Shown: piece by piece, positions 17,016-25,149 of the stretch
How positions within the stretch are numbered: position 1 is the stretch's first letter
How the letters are laid out: every line of letters starts with the position of its first letter
Assembly: GCF_002150735.1 (NCBI RefSeq)
Contig: NZ_MUKA01000046.1
Span: 1-41,863, forward strand
DNA: 41,863 nucleotides
Reading direction: 5' to 3'
Source of the DNA: Streptomyces africanus
GTDB lineage: Bacteria; Actinomycetota; Actinomycetes; Streptomycetales; Streptomycetaceae
Notes under the pieces: generated by a model
Told to the model about the DNA's origin: nothing
Databases searched by the model: none
Seen by the model: only the letters and a program-made list of their open reading frames with translations
Position numbers and translations under genes: made by a program

Positions 17016-18047
17016 GTGGATGCATCGGGCAGGCAGCGGCCCACGATGGCGGATGTCGCCGAGAAGGCGGGCGTGTCCCGCGCCCTCGTCTCGATCATCT
17101 TCCGCAACCAGGCGGGGGCCAGCCAGGAGACCCGGGAACGGGTCCTGCGCGTCGCCGACGAGATCGGTTACCGGCCCGACAGCGCGGCCCGGCTGCTGGC
17201 CCGTGGCCGCAGTCGCACGCTCGGCGTGATGTTCACCGTGCACCAGACCTTCCACACGGACCTCATCACCGGCATCTACCCCGAGGCCGAGCGCCTCGGG
17301 TACGACGTCCTGCTCTCCGGCGCCACCCACGGCCGCAGCGAGGCCAAGGCGGTCGAGGCGCTGCTCAGCCACCGCTGCGAGGCGGTGATCCTGCTCGGCC
17401 CGGACGCCGACCCCGCCTACCTCGCCGAGCTCGGACAGCGCACGGTCACCGTCTCGATCAGCCGCCGGGTGCCCCAGGCCCATGTCGACTTCGTGCACTC
17501 CGCCGAGGGCAAGGGCGTCCGGCAGGCCATGGACCACCTGGTGGAGCTGGGGCACCGCCGGATCGTGCACATCGACGGCGGACGCGGTCCCGGTTCGGCG
17601 GAGCGGCGGCGTGCCTACCGGGCCGCTATGCGGCGCCACGGACTGGCGGACCGGGCGCGGGTGATCCCCGGCGAGCACACCGAGGAGTCCGGTATCGAGA
17701 CCGGCCGGCTGCTGCTGGCCGAACGCGACAGCGGGCAGCCGCTGCCGACGGCGGTCCTCGCCGGCAACGACCGCTGTGCCATGGGGCTGCTGATGGCCCT
17801 GACCCGGGCGGGCGTCGAGGTCCCGCGCGACCTGTCCGTCGTCGGCTACGACGACAGCCACCTCTCCCACCTGATGCCGATCGGCCTGACCACCGTCCGC
17901 CAGGACGCGTCCCTCATGGCCGAGCACGCGGTCCGCTTCGCCGTCGAACGGCTGGAGAACCGTGAACTGCCGCCGAGGGAGGCGGTGCTGGACCCCAAGC
18001 TGGTGGTACGGGGGACGAGCGGGCCTGCCCCGGCGGTGGGTTCCTAG
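17016..18047 (+). CDS. LacI family transcriptional regulator of the inositol regulon
   Basis: The regulator has 343 residues. An N-terminal LacI helix-turn-helix (TMADVAEKAGVSRALVSIIF) and hinge (NQAGASQETRERVLRVADEI, then GYRPDSAARLLARGRSRTLG) precede a periplasmic-binding-protein-like effector domain. That domain ends with the typical SVVGYDDSHLSHL and LTTVRQDASLMAEHAVRF blocks. The GTG at 17016 has GGAGGG about 11 bp upstream; the GTG at 17004 overlaps that ribosome site and is less likely. It is divergent from the inositol operon and probably represses it until an inositol-derived effector binds. Its TAG stop is formed at the edge of a MITE-like element. Effector and DNA site are inferred. 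Confidence 0.92.
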   Translation: MDASGRQRPTMADVAEKAGVSRALVSIIFRNQAGASQETRERVLRVADEIGYRPDSAARLLARGRSRTLGVMFTVHQTFHTDLITGIYPEAERLGYDVLLSGATHGRSEAKAVEALLSHRCEAVILLGPDADPAYLAELGQRTVTVSISRRVPQAHVDFVHSAEGKGVRQAMDHLVELGHRRIVHIDGGRGPGSAERRRAYRAAMRRHGLADRARVIPGEHTEESGIETGRLLLAERDSGQPLPTAVLAGNDRCAMGLLMALTRAGVEVPRDLSVVGYDDSHLSHLMPIGLTTVRQDASLMAEHAVRFAVERLENRELPPREAVLDPKLVVRGTSGPAPAVGS

Positions 18048-18137
18048 TGGTCTGCGCCGGAAATTCGTTCAACAAGTAGGGGTGTCTGCCTCGAACGCCT
18101 CGCCTCACATCTTGATCGAATTTCCGGCGCAGGACAC
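18047..18137. mobile_element. 91-bp TA-flanked MITE-like element
   Basis: Terminal inverted repeats of 21 bp match at 19 positions and share the core TGCGCCGGAAATTCG (18053-18067 and, inverted, 18117-18131). Weaker symmetry continues about 12 bp inwards. Both ends are flanked by TA (18045-18046 and 18138-18139), the target duplication of IS630/Tc1-type transposases. The 49-bp centre encodes nothing. The flanking TA plus the first G of each terminus forms TAG, the stop codon of the LacI gene on one side and of the MerR gene on the other. The folded element could also act as a bidirectional terminator. Confidence 0.65.
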
Positions 18138-18550
18138 TACCTCATCCGGTCGGCGACCTCGCAGAGTTCGCCGGCAGAGGCGATCTCCGTCAGGTAGCCA
18201 CTCAGTGCGGCCACTCGCCGCTCAGCCTCGTCCATCAGCTGGCGAGCGATCTTGGCCCAGTCGTCAGGCTGGGGGTCAGGGGGCAGGTTCGCAAGCAGCT
18301 CCGCGATCTCGCGAACGGTCAAGCCGACACCCTGGGCCAACTTGGCCACCTTGATCCGACACGTCGTCGACTGATCAAAAACCCGGTGGTTCACGCTGGT
18401 TCGTTCCGCCTCGATCACGCCGTACCGCTCGTAGAAGCGGACGGCCGAAGTGGCGACCCCTGATGCCCGGGCGACGTCACCAACGGTCAAGCCGGCATCG
18501 CGTGGCCCCACGGTCGGCGGCGCATCAGTCAGATTCCTGGTGTCTGCCAT
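18137..18550 (-). CDS. MerR family transcriptional regulator
   Basis: The regulator has 137 residues. The MerR winged helix spans about residues 20-90 (LTVGDVARASGVATSAVRFY, then ERYGVIEAERTSVNHRVFD). A dimerisation helix and short C-terminus follow. The length and the VRFYERYGVI block resemble SoxR-like or redox-type MerR proteins, but there is no clustered Cys motif; the two cysteines (TTCRIK and ELCEVAD) are far apart. It is divergent from the ABM-like gene, with 63 bp between start codons. That interval holds two TTCAACA direct repeats 11 bp apart (18582 and 18593). Its stop codon lies at the edge of the MITE-like element; the C-terminus still looks complete. Confidence 0.88.
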   Translation of the reverse strand: MADTRNLTDAPPTVGPRDAGLTVGDVARASGVATSAVRFYERYGVIEAERTSVNHRVFDQSTTCRIKVAKLAQGVGLTVREIAELLANLPPDPQPDDWAKIARQLMDEAERRVAALSGYLTEIASAGELCEVADRMR

Positions 18551-18613
18551 GACATCACTCTCCCAGCACCGAGACCTTGCCTTCAACAAATGTTCAACAC
18601 CCAGAGTGGCAGC

Positions 18614-19228
18614 ATGACCGATCAGCAGTCCCAGACCCGAGCGATGCGGCCAACACACGTTGCCACTCACCATGACGATGCCAAGGCCCGAATTGACAGC
18701 TGGTGGCGGTTGCCCACGGCGGCCGAGGCGGACAAAGCGGCTCGCGGCGCATTGGAGGTGATGCCCTGGTCCGACGGGCTGATCCAGTTCTCGGTGCTGC
18801 GCTCGCCGGCAGAACCGACGCTGTTCCTCCAGTCGCTGTGGACCAGCGCAACCGCACGCGACCACTACGTCCACCACGTCGCGTCGATCCCTGGCGCGGC
18901 GATCGACCGCCGGGTCCCCGATGTCGAGCGGGACCGGTCGCTGACCGAGATTGTCGCTGTGGTTGCGCACGTCGACACGGTCGCCGAGAAGTGGACAACA
19001 CGGCGGCTCCCCGTCACGGACGGCGGGGGCGTCCAAGCGCTGGTGAAACAGCAGACAGCCCGGCTGCGCGGCGAACAAACGCCGGGTCTGGTCCGCGCCA
19101 CACTCGGAATCGGCCGCGACCAGGACGGAAATCCGATCGAGGCCATCGTCATCAAAGAATGGTCCGACTCGACTCACTCGGACGTTCTTGCTTATGAACC
19201 GTTCGGCGCCATCACCCCGACGGCCTAG
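18614..19228 (+). CDS. protein with two ABM-like (ferredoxin-fold) halves
   Basis: This 204-residue soluble protein has no signal peptide. The first half (about residues 25-120, with LEVMPWSDGLIQFSVLRSPA and FLQSLWTSATARDHYVHHV) looks like an antibiotic biosynthesis monooxygenase (ABM) domain. The second half (about 125-200, with LVRATLGIGRDQDGNPIEAI and VIKEWSD) looks like a second, diverged copy. ABM domains include cofactor-free monooxygenases and heme-degrading enzymes, but catalytic residues cannot be assigned here. An ATG at 18590 is an alternative start; neither has a good ribosome site. Divergent placement implies control by the MerR regulator. Confidence 0.7.
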   Translation: MTDQQSQTRAMRPTHVATHHDDAKARIDSWWRLPTAAEADKAARGALEVMPWSDGLIQFSVLRSPAEPTLFLQSLWTSATARDHYVHHVASIPGAAIDRRVPDVERDRSLTEIVAVVAHVDTVAEKWTTRRLPVTDGGGVQALVKQQTARLRGEQTPGLVRATLGIGRDQDGNPIEAIVIKEWSDSTHSDVLAYEPFGAITPTA

Positions 19229-19479
19229 CGTCCCGCGCCGTCTGGAGGTTCTCGTGGACTCCGCGTCGCGGCTCGTCATATGCCCACCATCTGTGGCCAG
19301 ATGCCGAGTACGGCAACGCTGGACCAGCGCCTGAGTACACGATGGAGCTGGTCGAGGGCCACGCGGACGACGATGGCCTGCACAACCCCTACGGGGTCGC
19401 GCAGGCCGTCGTCATGGAGGTCCCAGATCTCCGGTCCGGCACCTGCCATGAGACCATCAGATGGTCTGGACGAGACGCT
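19229..19479 (+). other. gap with a possible unidentified gene relic
   Basis: One plus-strand frame is open across most of this gap and reads LWPDAEYGNAGPAPEYTMEL and onward with protein-like composition, but it has no ribosome site and runs into the opposite-strand I36 gene. I do not recognise it. No hairpin or repeat stands out. Confidence 0.25.
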
Positions 19480-19845
19480 TCAGCAAGCGTCGACGTACCA
19501 CACGGGACGCCAGTCGGCTTGCGCATCCCAAGAAGGAGCGCCCGGGGTCGTGTAGATGAGCCTCTTGTTCTTGTCGTACATGCGGGCCTTCGTCCCGGCC
19601 GACTGGTTGTTGTACCAGGAGCCGCCGCCGTTCAGGCCGTCGGGGATCTCCTGGAGGTAGCAGTCCTTGAACTTGAAGGCCAGCTCCTTGAAGTTCGCCT
19701 TCTTGTAGCCACAGAAGTAGTACTTCGGGCAGTCGGACGGCGCCGCCGCCACCTGAGGCTGCGCCGAGGCGGTGGCGGTGAGGGTGCCGGCCAAGCCGAG
19801 CACCACGGCCGACGCTGCCAGGCCGAACTTGTGCGATGTCCGCAT
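19480..19845 (-). CDS. secreted peptidase inhibitor family I36 protein
   Basis: The product is a 121-residue exported protein. A Sec signal peptide (about residues 1-28, ending TATASAQ) is followed by a small domain with CPKYYFCGYKKANF, KFKDCYLQE, GGGSWYNNQSAGTKARMYDK and a terminal WYVDAC. The four cysteines and the Tyr/Trp/Gly pattern match the I36 (SMI, Streptomyces metalloproteinase inhibitor) family and related beta-gamma-crystallin-like secreted proteins. AAAGGTG precedes the ATG at 19845. It is divergent from the large STAND gene, with about 245 bp between them. The protease target, if any, is unknown. Confidence 0.82.
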   Translation of the reverse strand: MRTSHKFGLAASAVVLGLAGTLTATASAQPQVAAAPSDCPKYYFCGYKKANFKELAFKFKDCYLQEIPDGLNGGGSWYNNQSAGTKARMYDKNKRLIYTTPGAPSWDAQADWRPVWYVDAC

Positions 19846-20089
19846 GGGAAATCACCTTTCAACGGTAGGCGGCACGCCGTCGGATCCTGGTGCGTGCCGT
19901 TCGGTTGGTTCGGCATCGAGTTCATAGGACTGAGGGTTGTTGCACAGCCGTCTCCCGGGCGTGAAACAAAGCAGGTCACAAGCCCGGGTTGGCGAGATGG
20001 TGTCTTTCGCGGTCGTGGGGCGCGTGCTGGGATGAGACGCCCGCGGGCGTGAGGCTCGACGTTGTACCGACGGATGGGCGGGGGAGGGG

Positions 20090-23000
20090 ATGGGCCGTAG
20101 CGAACGCGAGCTGGACCCGGCGGCAGGCCCGGTTCAGGCGTTCGCTTTCGAGTTGCGCAAACTGCGTCGGGAAGGCGGGGCTCTCACCTACCGGGTTTTG
20201 GCGCAGCGCACGTCGTATTCGGCGGCCACGCTGTCACGGGCGGCATCGGGGGAGCGGTTGCCGTCCCTCGCGGTGGTACTGGCCTTTGTGCAAGCGTGCG
20301 GTGCGGATGTCTCGGAGTGGGAAGAACGCTGGCACGCGGCGGCCCGGGCGGTGGCCGCCGAACCGCAGTACGGGGAGGATGCACAGGCTGCGCCCTACCG
20401 TGGGTTGGCCCGCTTCGAACCTGCCGACGCTGACATGTTCTTCGGCCGGGACCAGCTTTCGGCTCAGCTTGCCGAGTGGGTGCATGCCCATCGTCTGGTC
20501 GCTGTCGTCGGGGCTTCTGGGAGCGGCAAGTCCTCTCTGCTGCGTGCGGGACTGATTCCTCTGTTGCGGAGCGAGGCAGCCACGGACAGGCGGCCGGCGG
20601 CGATCCGCATCCTCACTCCCGGTCCCCGGCCCCTGTCCGCCCTCGCCGCCGTGATGAAGGCAAGCGATGAGCGCGGGGACACGGTCGTCGTAGTCGACCA
20701 GTTCGAAGAGCTGTTCACCCTCTGCGCCGACCCCGCTGAACGACGGGCCTGCCTGGACCTGCTGCTGACCGCGACGGACCCGGAGAACAACGTACGGGCC
20801 GTTATCGCGGTACGTGCGGACTTCTTCGGCCACTGCGCCGAGCACCATGCATGGGCAGCGGTACTGCGCCGCGCCACTCTGCTCGTCGGACCCATGAGTC
20901 CCACCGAACTACGGCAGGCGATCGTCAGGCCCGCAGCTGCCGCCGGTCTGATCGTCGAGCGGGACCTGACCGCACAGATCATCAAGGACGTCACCGAGAA
21001 ACCCGGCGGGCTGCCGTTGATGTCCCACGCCCTGCTGGAGACCTGGCGCCGACGCAGAGGACGCACCCTCACCCTGACGGCCTACGACGCCGCCGGAGGC
21101 GTCGCGGGCGCTCTCGCCCAGACCGCGGAGCAGCTCTACGCTCGTCTGTCCATCCACGAGGCCCGATCAGCCCGGCGCATCCTTCTCCGGCTGGTCACTC
21201 CAGGAGAAGGCGCGCAGAACACCTGCCGGCCCGTGTCGCTCAAGGAACTGGACCTGGCCAACGCAGACGGCTTCGCCGCCACTGGTGAGGTTCTGGAGCG
21301 GCTGGTCAAGGCCCGCCTCGTGACACTCGACGGGCAGACGCTCAGCCTCGCGCACGAAGCCCTCATCGCGGCCTGGCCGCGCTTGCGCGGATGGATCGAC
21401 GAGAACCGCGAACGCCTGCGTCTGCATCGGCGACTGACCGAAGCAGCCCAGAATTGGGAGGAACTGGGCCGAGATCCAGGCGCTTTATACCGGGGCAGCC
21501 GTCTGACCGCCGCCGACGAGCATCTGGAGCGCCGGGAGCTGACAGGTCTGGAGCACGCCTTTCTCACAGCCGGCCTTGACGCCCGCGACCACGAGCAGTG
21601 GGCGACTCGCCGGGCGGCGAGGCGGCTTCGTCGACTGAGGACGGCCCTGTGCATAGCTGCTGCACTAGCGCTGATCGCAGGTCTGGTGGCCTGGCAGTGG
21701 AACCGCCTCGGCGAGCGGCGGCTGGCTGAGGCGACATCCCGGCGGGTCGCGTCCGTCGCGGAGAGCTTGCGCTATGCCGACCCGCAGACCGCGCTGCGGC
21801 TGAGCGTCGCAGCCTGGCGTATCAGCCCCACCCTGGAAGCCCGGGCTGCCCTGATGAGCGCCTTGACCCAGCCCGAGCAGGACGCCTTCACTGAGCCCGG
21901 CACGGCGGTCAATGACCCTGTCCTGGGCCCTTTCTTGAGCAGCGACGGCGACAGGCTGGTCGCCGGTGGCGCCGGACGGGTACGGCTGTGGAACCTGAGC
22001 ACGCACCGGCTAACCCGTTCGGTGCACGTCGGGAAAGACGACGACTTGTTCCGCATCTCTCCCGACGGGCGGCGGCTGCTGCTTCTCGCCGCGGGCAGAT
22101 GGCAGCTGAGAGACGCTACGTCCGGCGCGGCGACCCAGCTTCCGTTTACGTTGACCGACGGCACGGTGAGCTTCGGGCCCACAGACGACATGCTCTTTCT
22201 GCATGACGACAACGGCCGCTTGACGGGGTTGTGGGATCTGCGACGTCACCGCAGACTGCCGCCGCACGGATCCGCGCAGACCTCGGGCAACTCGCGCGGG
22301 GGCCGGAAGCATCAGGCAGAGTGCACGCCTTCCGGTGAACTCCAACTCTGGGATGGCGGCACTGCGCGTCGGTTCAACAGCGCGGGCCCCTTGGCCCTCG
22401 CAGCTCGCCTGTCCTGTGGCCCGCGTCCCCCCGACGTCGTCTGGCCGTACCCCCTGTATCCGGGCAAGGAACGCCTGATCGTCGTCACCGGCTCCCGGAT
22501 ACGTACCTGGGACGTGCGAACCGGTAAAGAGGGGCCGTCCGTCCGCACATCCCCACACTCTTCCGTCACCGTGACAGCCGATGGAGATTTCCTTACCCAC
22601 GCAGACAGCGGGGCCATCCTGGTATGGCGGCTCAGCAACCCCGGCAAGCCGGTCTACCGCTACCCGCTGCACGGCCGAATCGTCTCGGACGTGCGGCTGG
22701 AACCGCGCCACAAAGTGATCCGGTACATAGAGCAGCAGCCCGCCTCAACGCCCGTCGTGCGCTCCCTGTACCTGGGTAACGCCGTGGATCCTGGTTGGAG
22801 AGCCCACGCCTCGGAGGATGCATCGTCACCCGTCGAACCCGGAGGCCAAGTCACTACCCGCCTGACCTCCGTCGCTGCTGACCCGGTGCACGGCGATCGG
22901 ATGGCGGTCGGTGACGAGTACGGGTGGGTGACCATCTGGGACCGCGCGCTCAAGCACCGCTTCGCCATGTTCGATGCTCTCTCTGCAGGCAAGAACGAAG

Positions 23001-23326
23001 CCCCCCAGGAGGTCTCAGCACTCGCCTACTCATCCGACGGCCGTATCTTGGCCGTTGCGGGCGGCAGCACCGTGCGGCTGTGGGATCCGACGACGACAAG
23101 GCCTCTCGGGGACGCTCTGCTTACTTCCGGGGACCAGGTAGGCTCCCTCGCTTTCAGCCGCAACGGAGCCACACTCATAGTCCGCGGCGCCCACACCCCC
23201 TCGCACACCTACCCTGTAGCGCCCGACCTGGTAGCCAAAGCCGTGTGCGCCCGGGCAGGAAGCGGATTGTCCGGCCGAGACTGGAGGGCCTACATACCGG
23301 GCTTTCCCTACCAACGGACCTGCTGA
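20090..23326 (+). CDS. HTH-STAND NTPase-WD40 signalling protein
   Basis: This 1078-residue multidomain protein starts with an XRE-like helix-turn-helix (about residues 15-75, YRVLAQRTSYSAATLSRAAS). The STAND-type NTPase (nSTAND1) follows, with Walker A GASGSGKSS at about 140-148 and Walker B VVVVDQFEELF at about 200-210. The helical part contains GGLPLMSHALLETW and LAHEALIAAWPRL. After a charged stretch a single membrane helix (LCIAAALALIAGLVAWQW, about 522-539) leads to a C-terminal WD40-like propeller (about 600-1060; VRLWNLSTH, VTIWDRALK, VRLWDPTTT). STAND proteins act as NTP-driven switches that oligomerise on signal. GGAGGGG precedes the ATG. Codon 466 (21485-21487) is TTA, so translation may depend on bldA. 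Some such proteins serve in phage defence, but no effector domain is fused here. Confidence 0.9.
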   Translation: MGRSERELDPAAGPVQAFAFELRKLRREGGALTYRVLAQRTSYSAATLSRAASGERLPSLAVVLAFVQACGADVSEWEERWHAAARAVAAEPQYGEDAQAAPYRGLARFEPADADMFFGRDQLSAQLAEWVHAHRLVAVVGASGSGKSSLLRAGLIPLLRSEAATDRRPAAIRILTPGPRPLSALAAVMKASDERGDTVVVVDQFEELFTLCADPAERRACLDLLLTATDPENNVRAVIAVRADFFGHCAEHHAWAAVLRRATLLVGPMSPTELRQAIVRPAAAAGLIVERDLTAQIIKDVTEKPGGLPLMSHALLETWRRRRGRTLTLTAYDAAGGVAGALAQTAEQLYARLSIHEARSARRILLRLVTPGEGAQNTCRPVSLKELDLANADGFAATGEVLERLVKARLVTLDGQTLSLAHEALIAAWPRLRGWIDENRERLRLHRRLTEAAQNWEELGRDPGALYRGSRLTAADEHLERRELTGLEHAFLTAGLDARDHEQWATRRAARRLRRLRTALCIAAALALIAGLVAWQWNRLGERRLAEATSRRVASVAESLRYADPQTALRLSVAAWRISPTLEARAALMSALTQPEQDAFTEPGTAVNDPVLGPFLSSDGDRLVAGGAGRVRLWNLSTHRLTRSVHVGKDDDLFRISPDGRRLLLLAAGRWQLRDATSGAATQLPFTLTDGTVSFGPTDDMLFLHDDNGRLTGLWDLRRHRRLPPHGSAQTSGNSRGGRKHQAECTPSGELQLWDGGTARRFNSAGPLALAARLSCGPRPPDVVWPYPLYPGKERLIVVTGSRIRTWDVRTGKEGPSVRTSPHSSVTVTADGDFLTHADSGAILVWRLSNPGKPVYRYPLHGRIVSDVRLEPRHKVIRYIEQQPASTPVVRSLYLGNAVDPGWRAHASEDASSPVEPGGQVTTRLTSVAADPVHGDRMAVGDEYGWVTIWDRALKHRFAMFDALSAGKNEAPQEVSALAYSSDGRILAVAGGSTVRLWDPTTTRPLGDALLTSGDQVGSLAFSRNGATLIVRGAHTPSHTYPVAPDLVAKAVCARAGSGLSGRDWRAYIPGFPYQRTC

Positions 23327-23340
23327 GTGTCCATCGGACC

Positions 23341-23500
23341 GTTGCCGCGACGCCCATGCCGCCCGTGTGTGGACACCGCTCGGCGGCGTACGGCGCGGCG
23401 GAGTTCGGGATCTCCCGCGCGCAGGCGCACCGGCTGCTGGACGTCGCCCGCGCCCTGGGCGCCATGACCCATCACCCAGACGTTCGGCCATGTCGGCTTC
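23341..23500 (+). pseudogene. relic of an HTH protein
   Basis: In the frame continuing through 23341-23500 the residues AAYGAAEFGISRAQAHRLLD and VARALGAM resemble a helix-turn-helix segment of an actinobacterial regulator. No start codon with a ribosome site is present and the reading runs directly into transposase sequence, so this is a fragment of about 50 residues. The parent gene is not identified. Confidence 0.35.
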
Positions 23501-23520
23501 GATGCACTCCGGCTTTGGCG

Positions 23521-24299
23521 AAGCTGTCAGTCGTCGGCCTCATGGGAGAGGCCGGCCGCGCATCCCTCGGTCAGCATCAGGGCCGGTACGCGACGCGGGA
23601 GATCGTCAACGCGCTGCTCTACCAGGGCCGTTCAGGCTGTCAGTGGGACCTGCTCCCACACGACGTCCCGCCGCCCGGCGCGGTGAAGTACTACTTCTAC
23701 ACCTGGCGCGACGACGGCACCGACCAGACCATCCACGACCTGCTGCGCTGGCAGGTGCGGGAGAAGATGGGCCGGAAGGCGGATCCGAGCCTGGTGGTGC
23801 TCGACACCCAGAGCGTGCACGCCGCGGCCGGAGTGCCCGCGCAGTCGACGGGACGTGATGCGGCAAAAAAGTACCGGGCCGCAAGCGCGGCCTGGCCGTT
23901 GACGTGCTGGGGCTGGTGATCGCGGTGGTCGTGGCGGCCGCGTCGGCGCACGAGAACGCCGTCGGGATCGCGCTGCTGGACAAGGTCGCCGCCGACACCG
24001 ACGCCGTGCAGAAGGCCCTGGTCGACCAGGGCTTCAAGAACGCGGTTGTCGCGCACGGGTAGAAGGTGGGCATCGCGGTGGAGGTCGTGGAGCGCAACCC
24101 TGCGCAGACCGGGTTCGTTCCCCAGGCCAAGCGGTGGGTCGGGGAGCGCGCCTTTGGAGTCTTGGTGTTGTCCCGCAGGCTGGTGCGCGACTACGAACAC
24201 CGGCCCCGCAGTTCGGAGTCGCGGGTGTACTGGGCGATGACCGCAGTGATACTGCGCCGGCTGACCGGGGCGACCGCGCCGGCCTGGCGCACCGCATGA
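23521..24299 (+). pseudogene. IS5-type transposase, frameshifted and interrupted
   Basis: Frame 1 encodes the N-terminal half of an IS5-family DDE transposase (REIVNALLYQGRSGCQWDLL, YFYTWRDDGTDQTIHDLLRW and the catalytic Asp in SLVVLDTQSVHAAAGV). At 23865-23871 the slippery heptamer A-AAA-AAG is in phase. A -1 shift there continues the family sequence as KVPGRKRGLAVDVLGLV, then VERNPAQTGFVPQAKRW and RRLVRDYEHRPRSSESR to the stop at 24299. Related IS elements use such programmed -1 shifting, so the frame change may be native. A TAG at 24060-24062 in the second frame, and a degenerate N-terminus without a start, show that the copy is dead. I did not find its terminal repeats. Confidence 0.75.
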
Positions 24300-24423
24300 C
24301 CAGCGGGGAGCTGACGCTCGGCGCGGTGCTGGCGCGGCACGCTTCGCGTCCCGAACGCGTCCCGAATCGGCCGTTGGACACCAACAACCCGGCCTGCGCG
24401 GAGCAGTGACCTTCCCACGCCCA

Positions 24424-24456
24424 GAGGCTCCGCCCCGGCACTCGGGGCGGAGCCTC
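24424..24456. terminator. hairpin between IS relic and TetR gene
   Basis: A perfect 14-bp stem, GAGGCTCCGCCCCG with its complement, around a 5-nt loop. It lies 115 bp beyond the stop of the minus-strand TetR gene and can terminate that transcript or read-through from the transposase side. Confidence 0.7.
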
Positions 24457-24570
24457 CGCGTCCGTTGCCGCAGGCCCTGAGCCTGCGCACAGGAACTCGA
24501 TCGACGGCGCACTCCACCAGGGTGAGCTGGTGGCCGACAGGGGACCTGGCATGCGCCGAGCAGCCGTGAC

Positions 24571-25149
24571 TCAGCCTCGCGGTCCTGCGCCATGCAGCAG
24601 GGTGTCGATGACGAGCGCGGCCAGCGCGTCCGGGTCCTGCGCTGCTGGATCCTGATCGGCGCCGGGCCTGTCGAGGGCTTCGCTGAGGAGGGCGTAGTAC
24701 ACCTGCCGCGTCCACTCCAGGTCCGCGTCCGGCGCGAGCAGTCCCTCTCCCTGCGCACGGGTCAGGAGTTCCACGGTGTGCGCGTCGATCTCGGCCCAGA
24801 GGGCGACCGCGGCGGGGGTGTGGGCAGTGGCGTGGCTGAGGGTGAAGCGCCAGGTGTTCTTGACCCGCAGTACGTTCGCGGTCACTCGGTACAGCGCCAC
24901 GAGCGCGGGTGCGGAGTCGGGCCGGGCTTCCTCGATCGCGTCGATGATCTGCTGCTTCGCGGAGACGGCGAGCGCCTCCAGCAGCGCCTGCCGGTTCGCG
25001 AACCGGCGGTGAACGGTGATCCTCGTCAGCCCCGCCGCCTCGGCGATCTGCTCCATGGAAGCGCTGGCGTCCTGGGCGAGGACCCGCTCGGCCGCCTCCA
25101 GAATCGCGCGCACACTGCGCTCGGCATCTGCCCGCAGTGCTCGGCCCAT
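24571..25149 (-). CDS. TetR family transcriptional regulator
   Basis: This repressor has 192 residues. The N-terminal TetR helix-turn-helix is at about residues 12-57 (AILEAAERVLAQDASASMEQ, IAEAAGLTRITVHRRFANRQ, ALLEALA). The ligand and dimerisation domain follows (about 60-185). The ATG at 25149 has an AGGAGA site upstream. It is divergent from the nitroreductase-family gene at 25555, with a 20-bp palindrome in the AT-rich interval. Control of itself and of the nitroreductase (and formerly the FAD monooxygenase beyond it) is plausible; the ligand is unknown. Confidence 0.9.
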   Translation of the reverse strand: MGRALRADAERSVRAILEAAERVLAQDASASMEQIAEAAGLTRITVHRRFANRQALLEALAVSAKQQIIDAIEEARPDSAPALVALYRVTANVLRVKNTWRFTLSHATAHTPAAVALWAEIDAHTVELLTRAQGEGLLAPDADLEWTRQVYYALLSEALDRPGADQDPAAQDPDALAALVIDTLLHGAGPRG

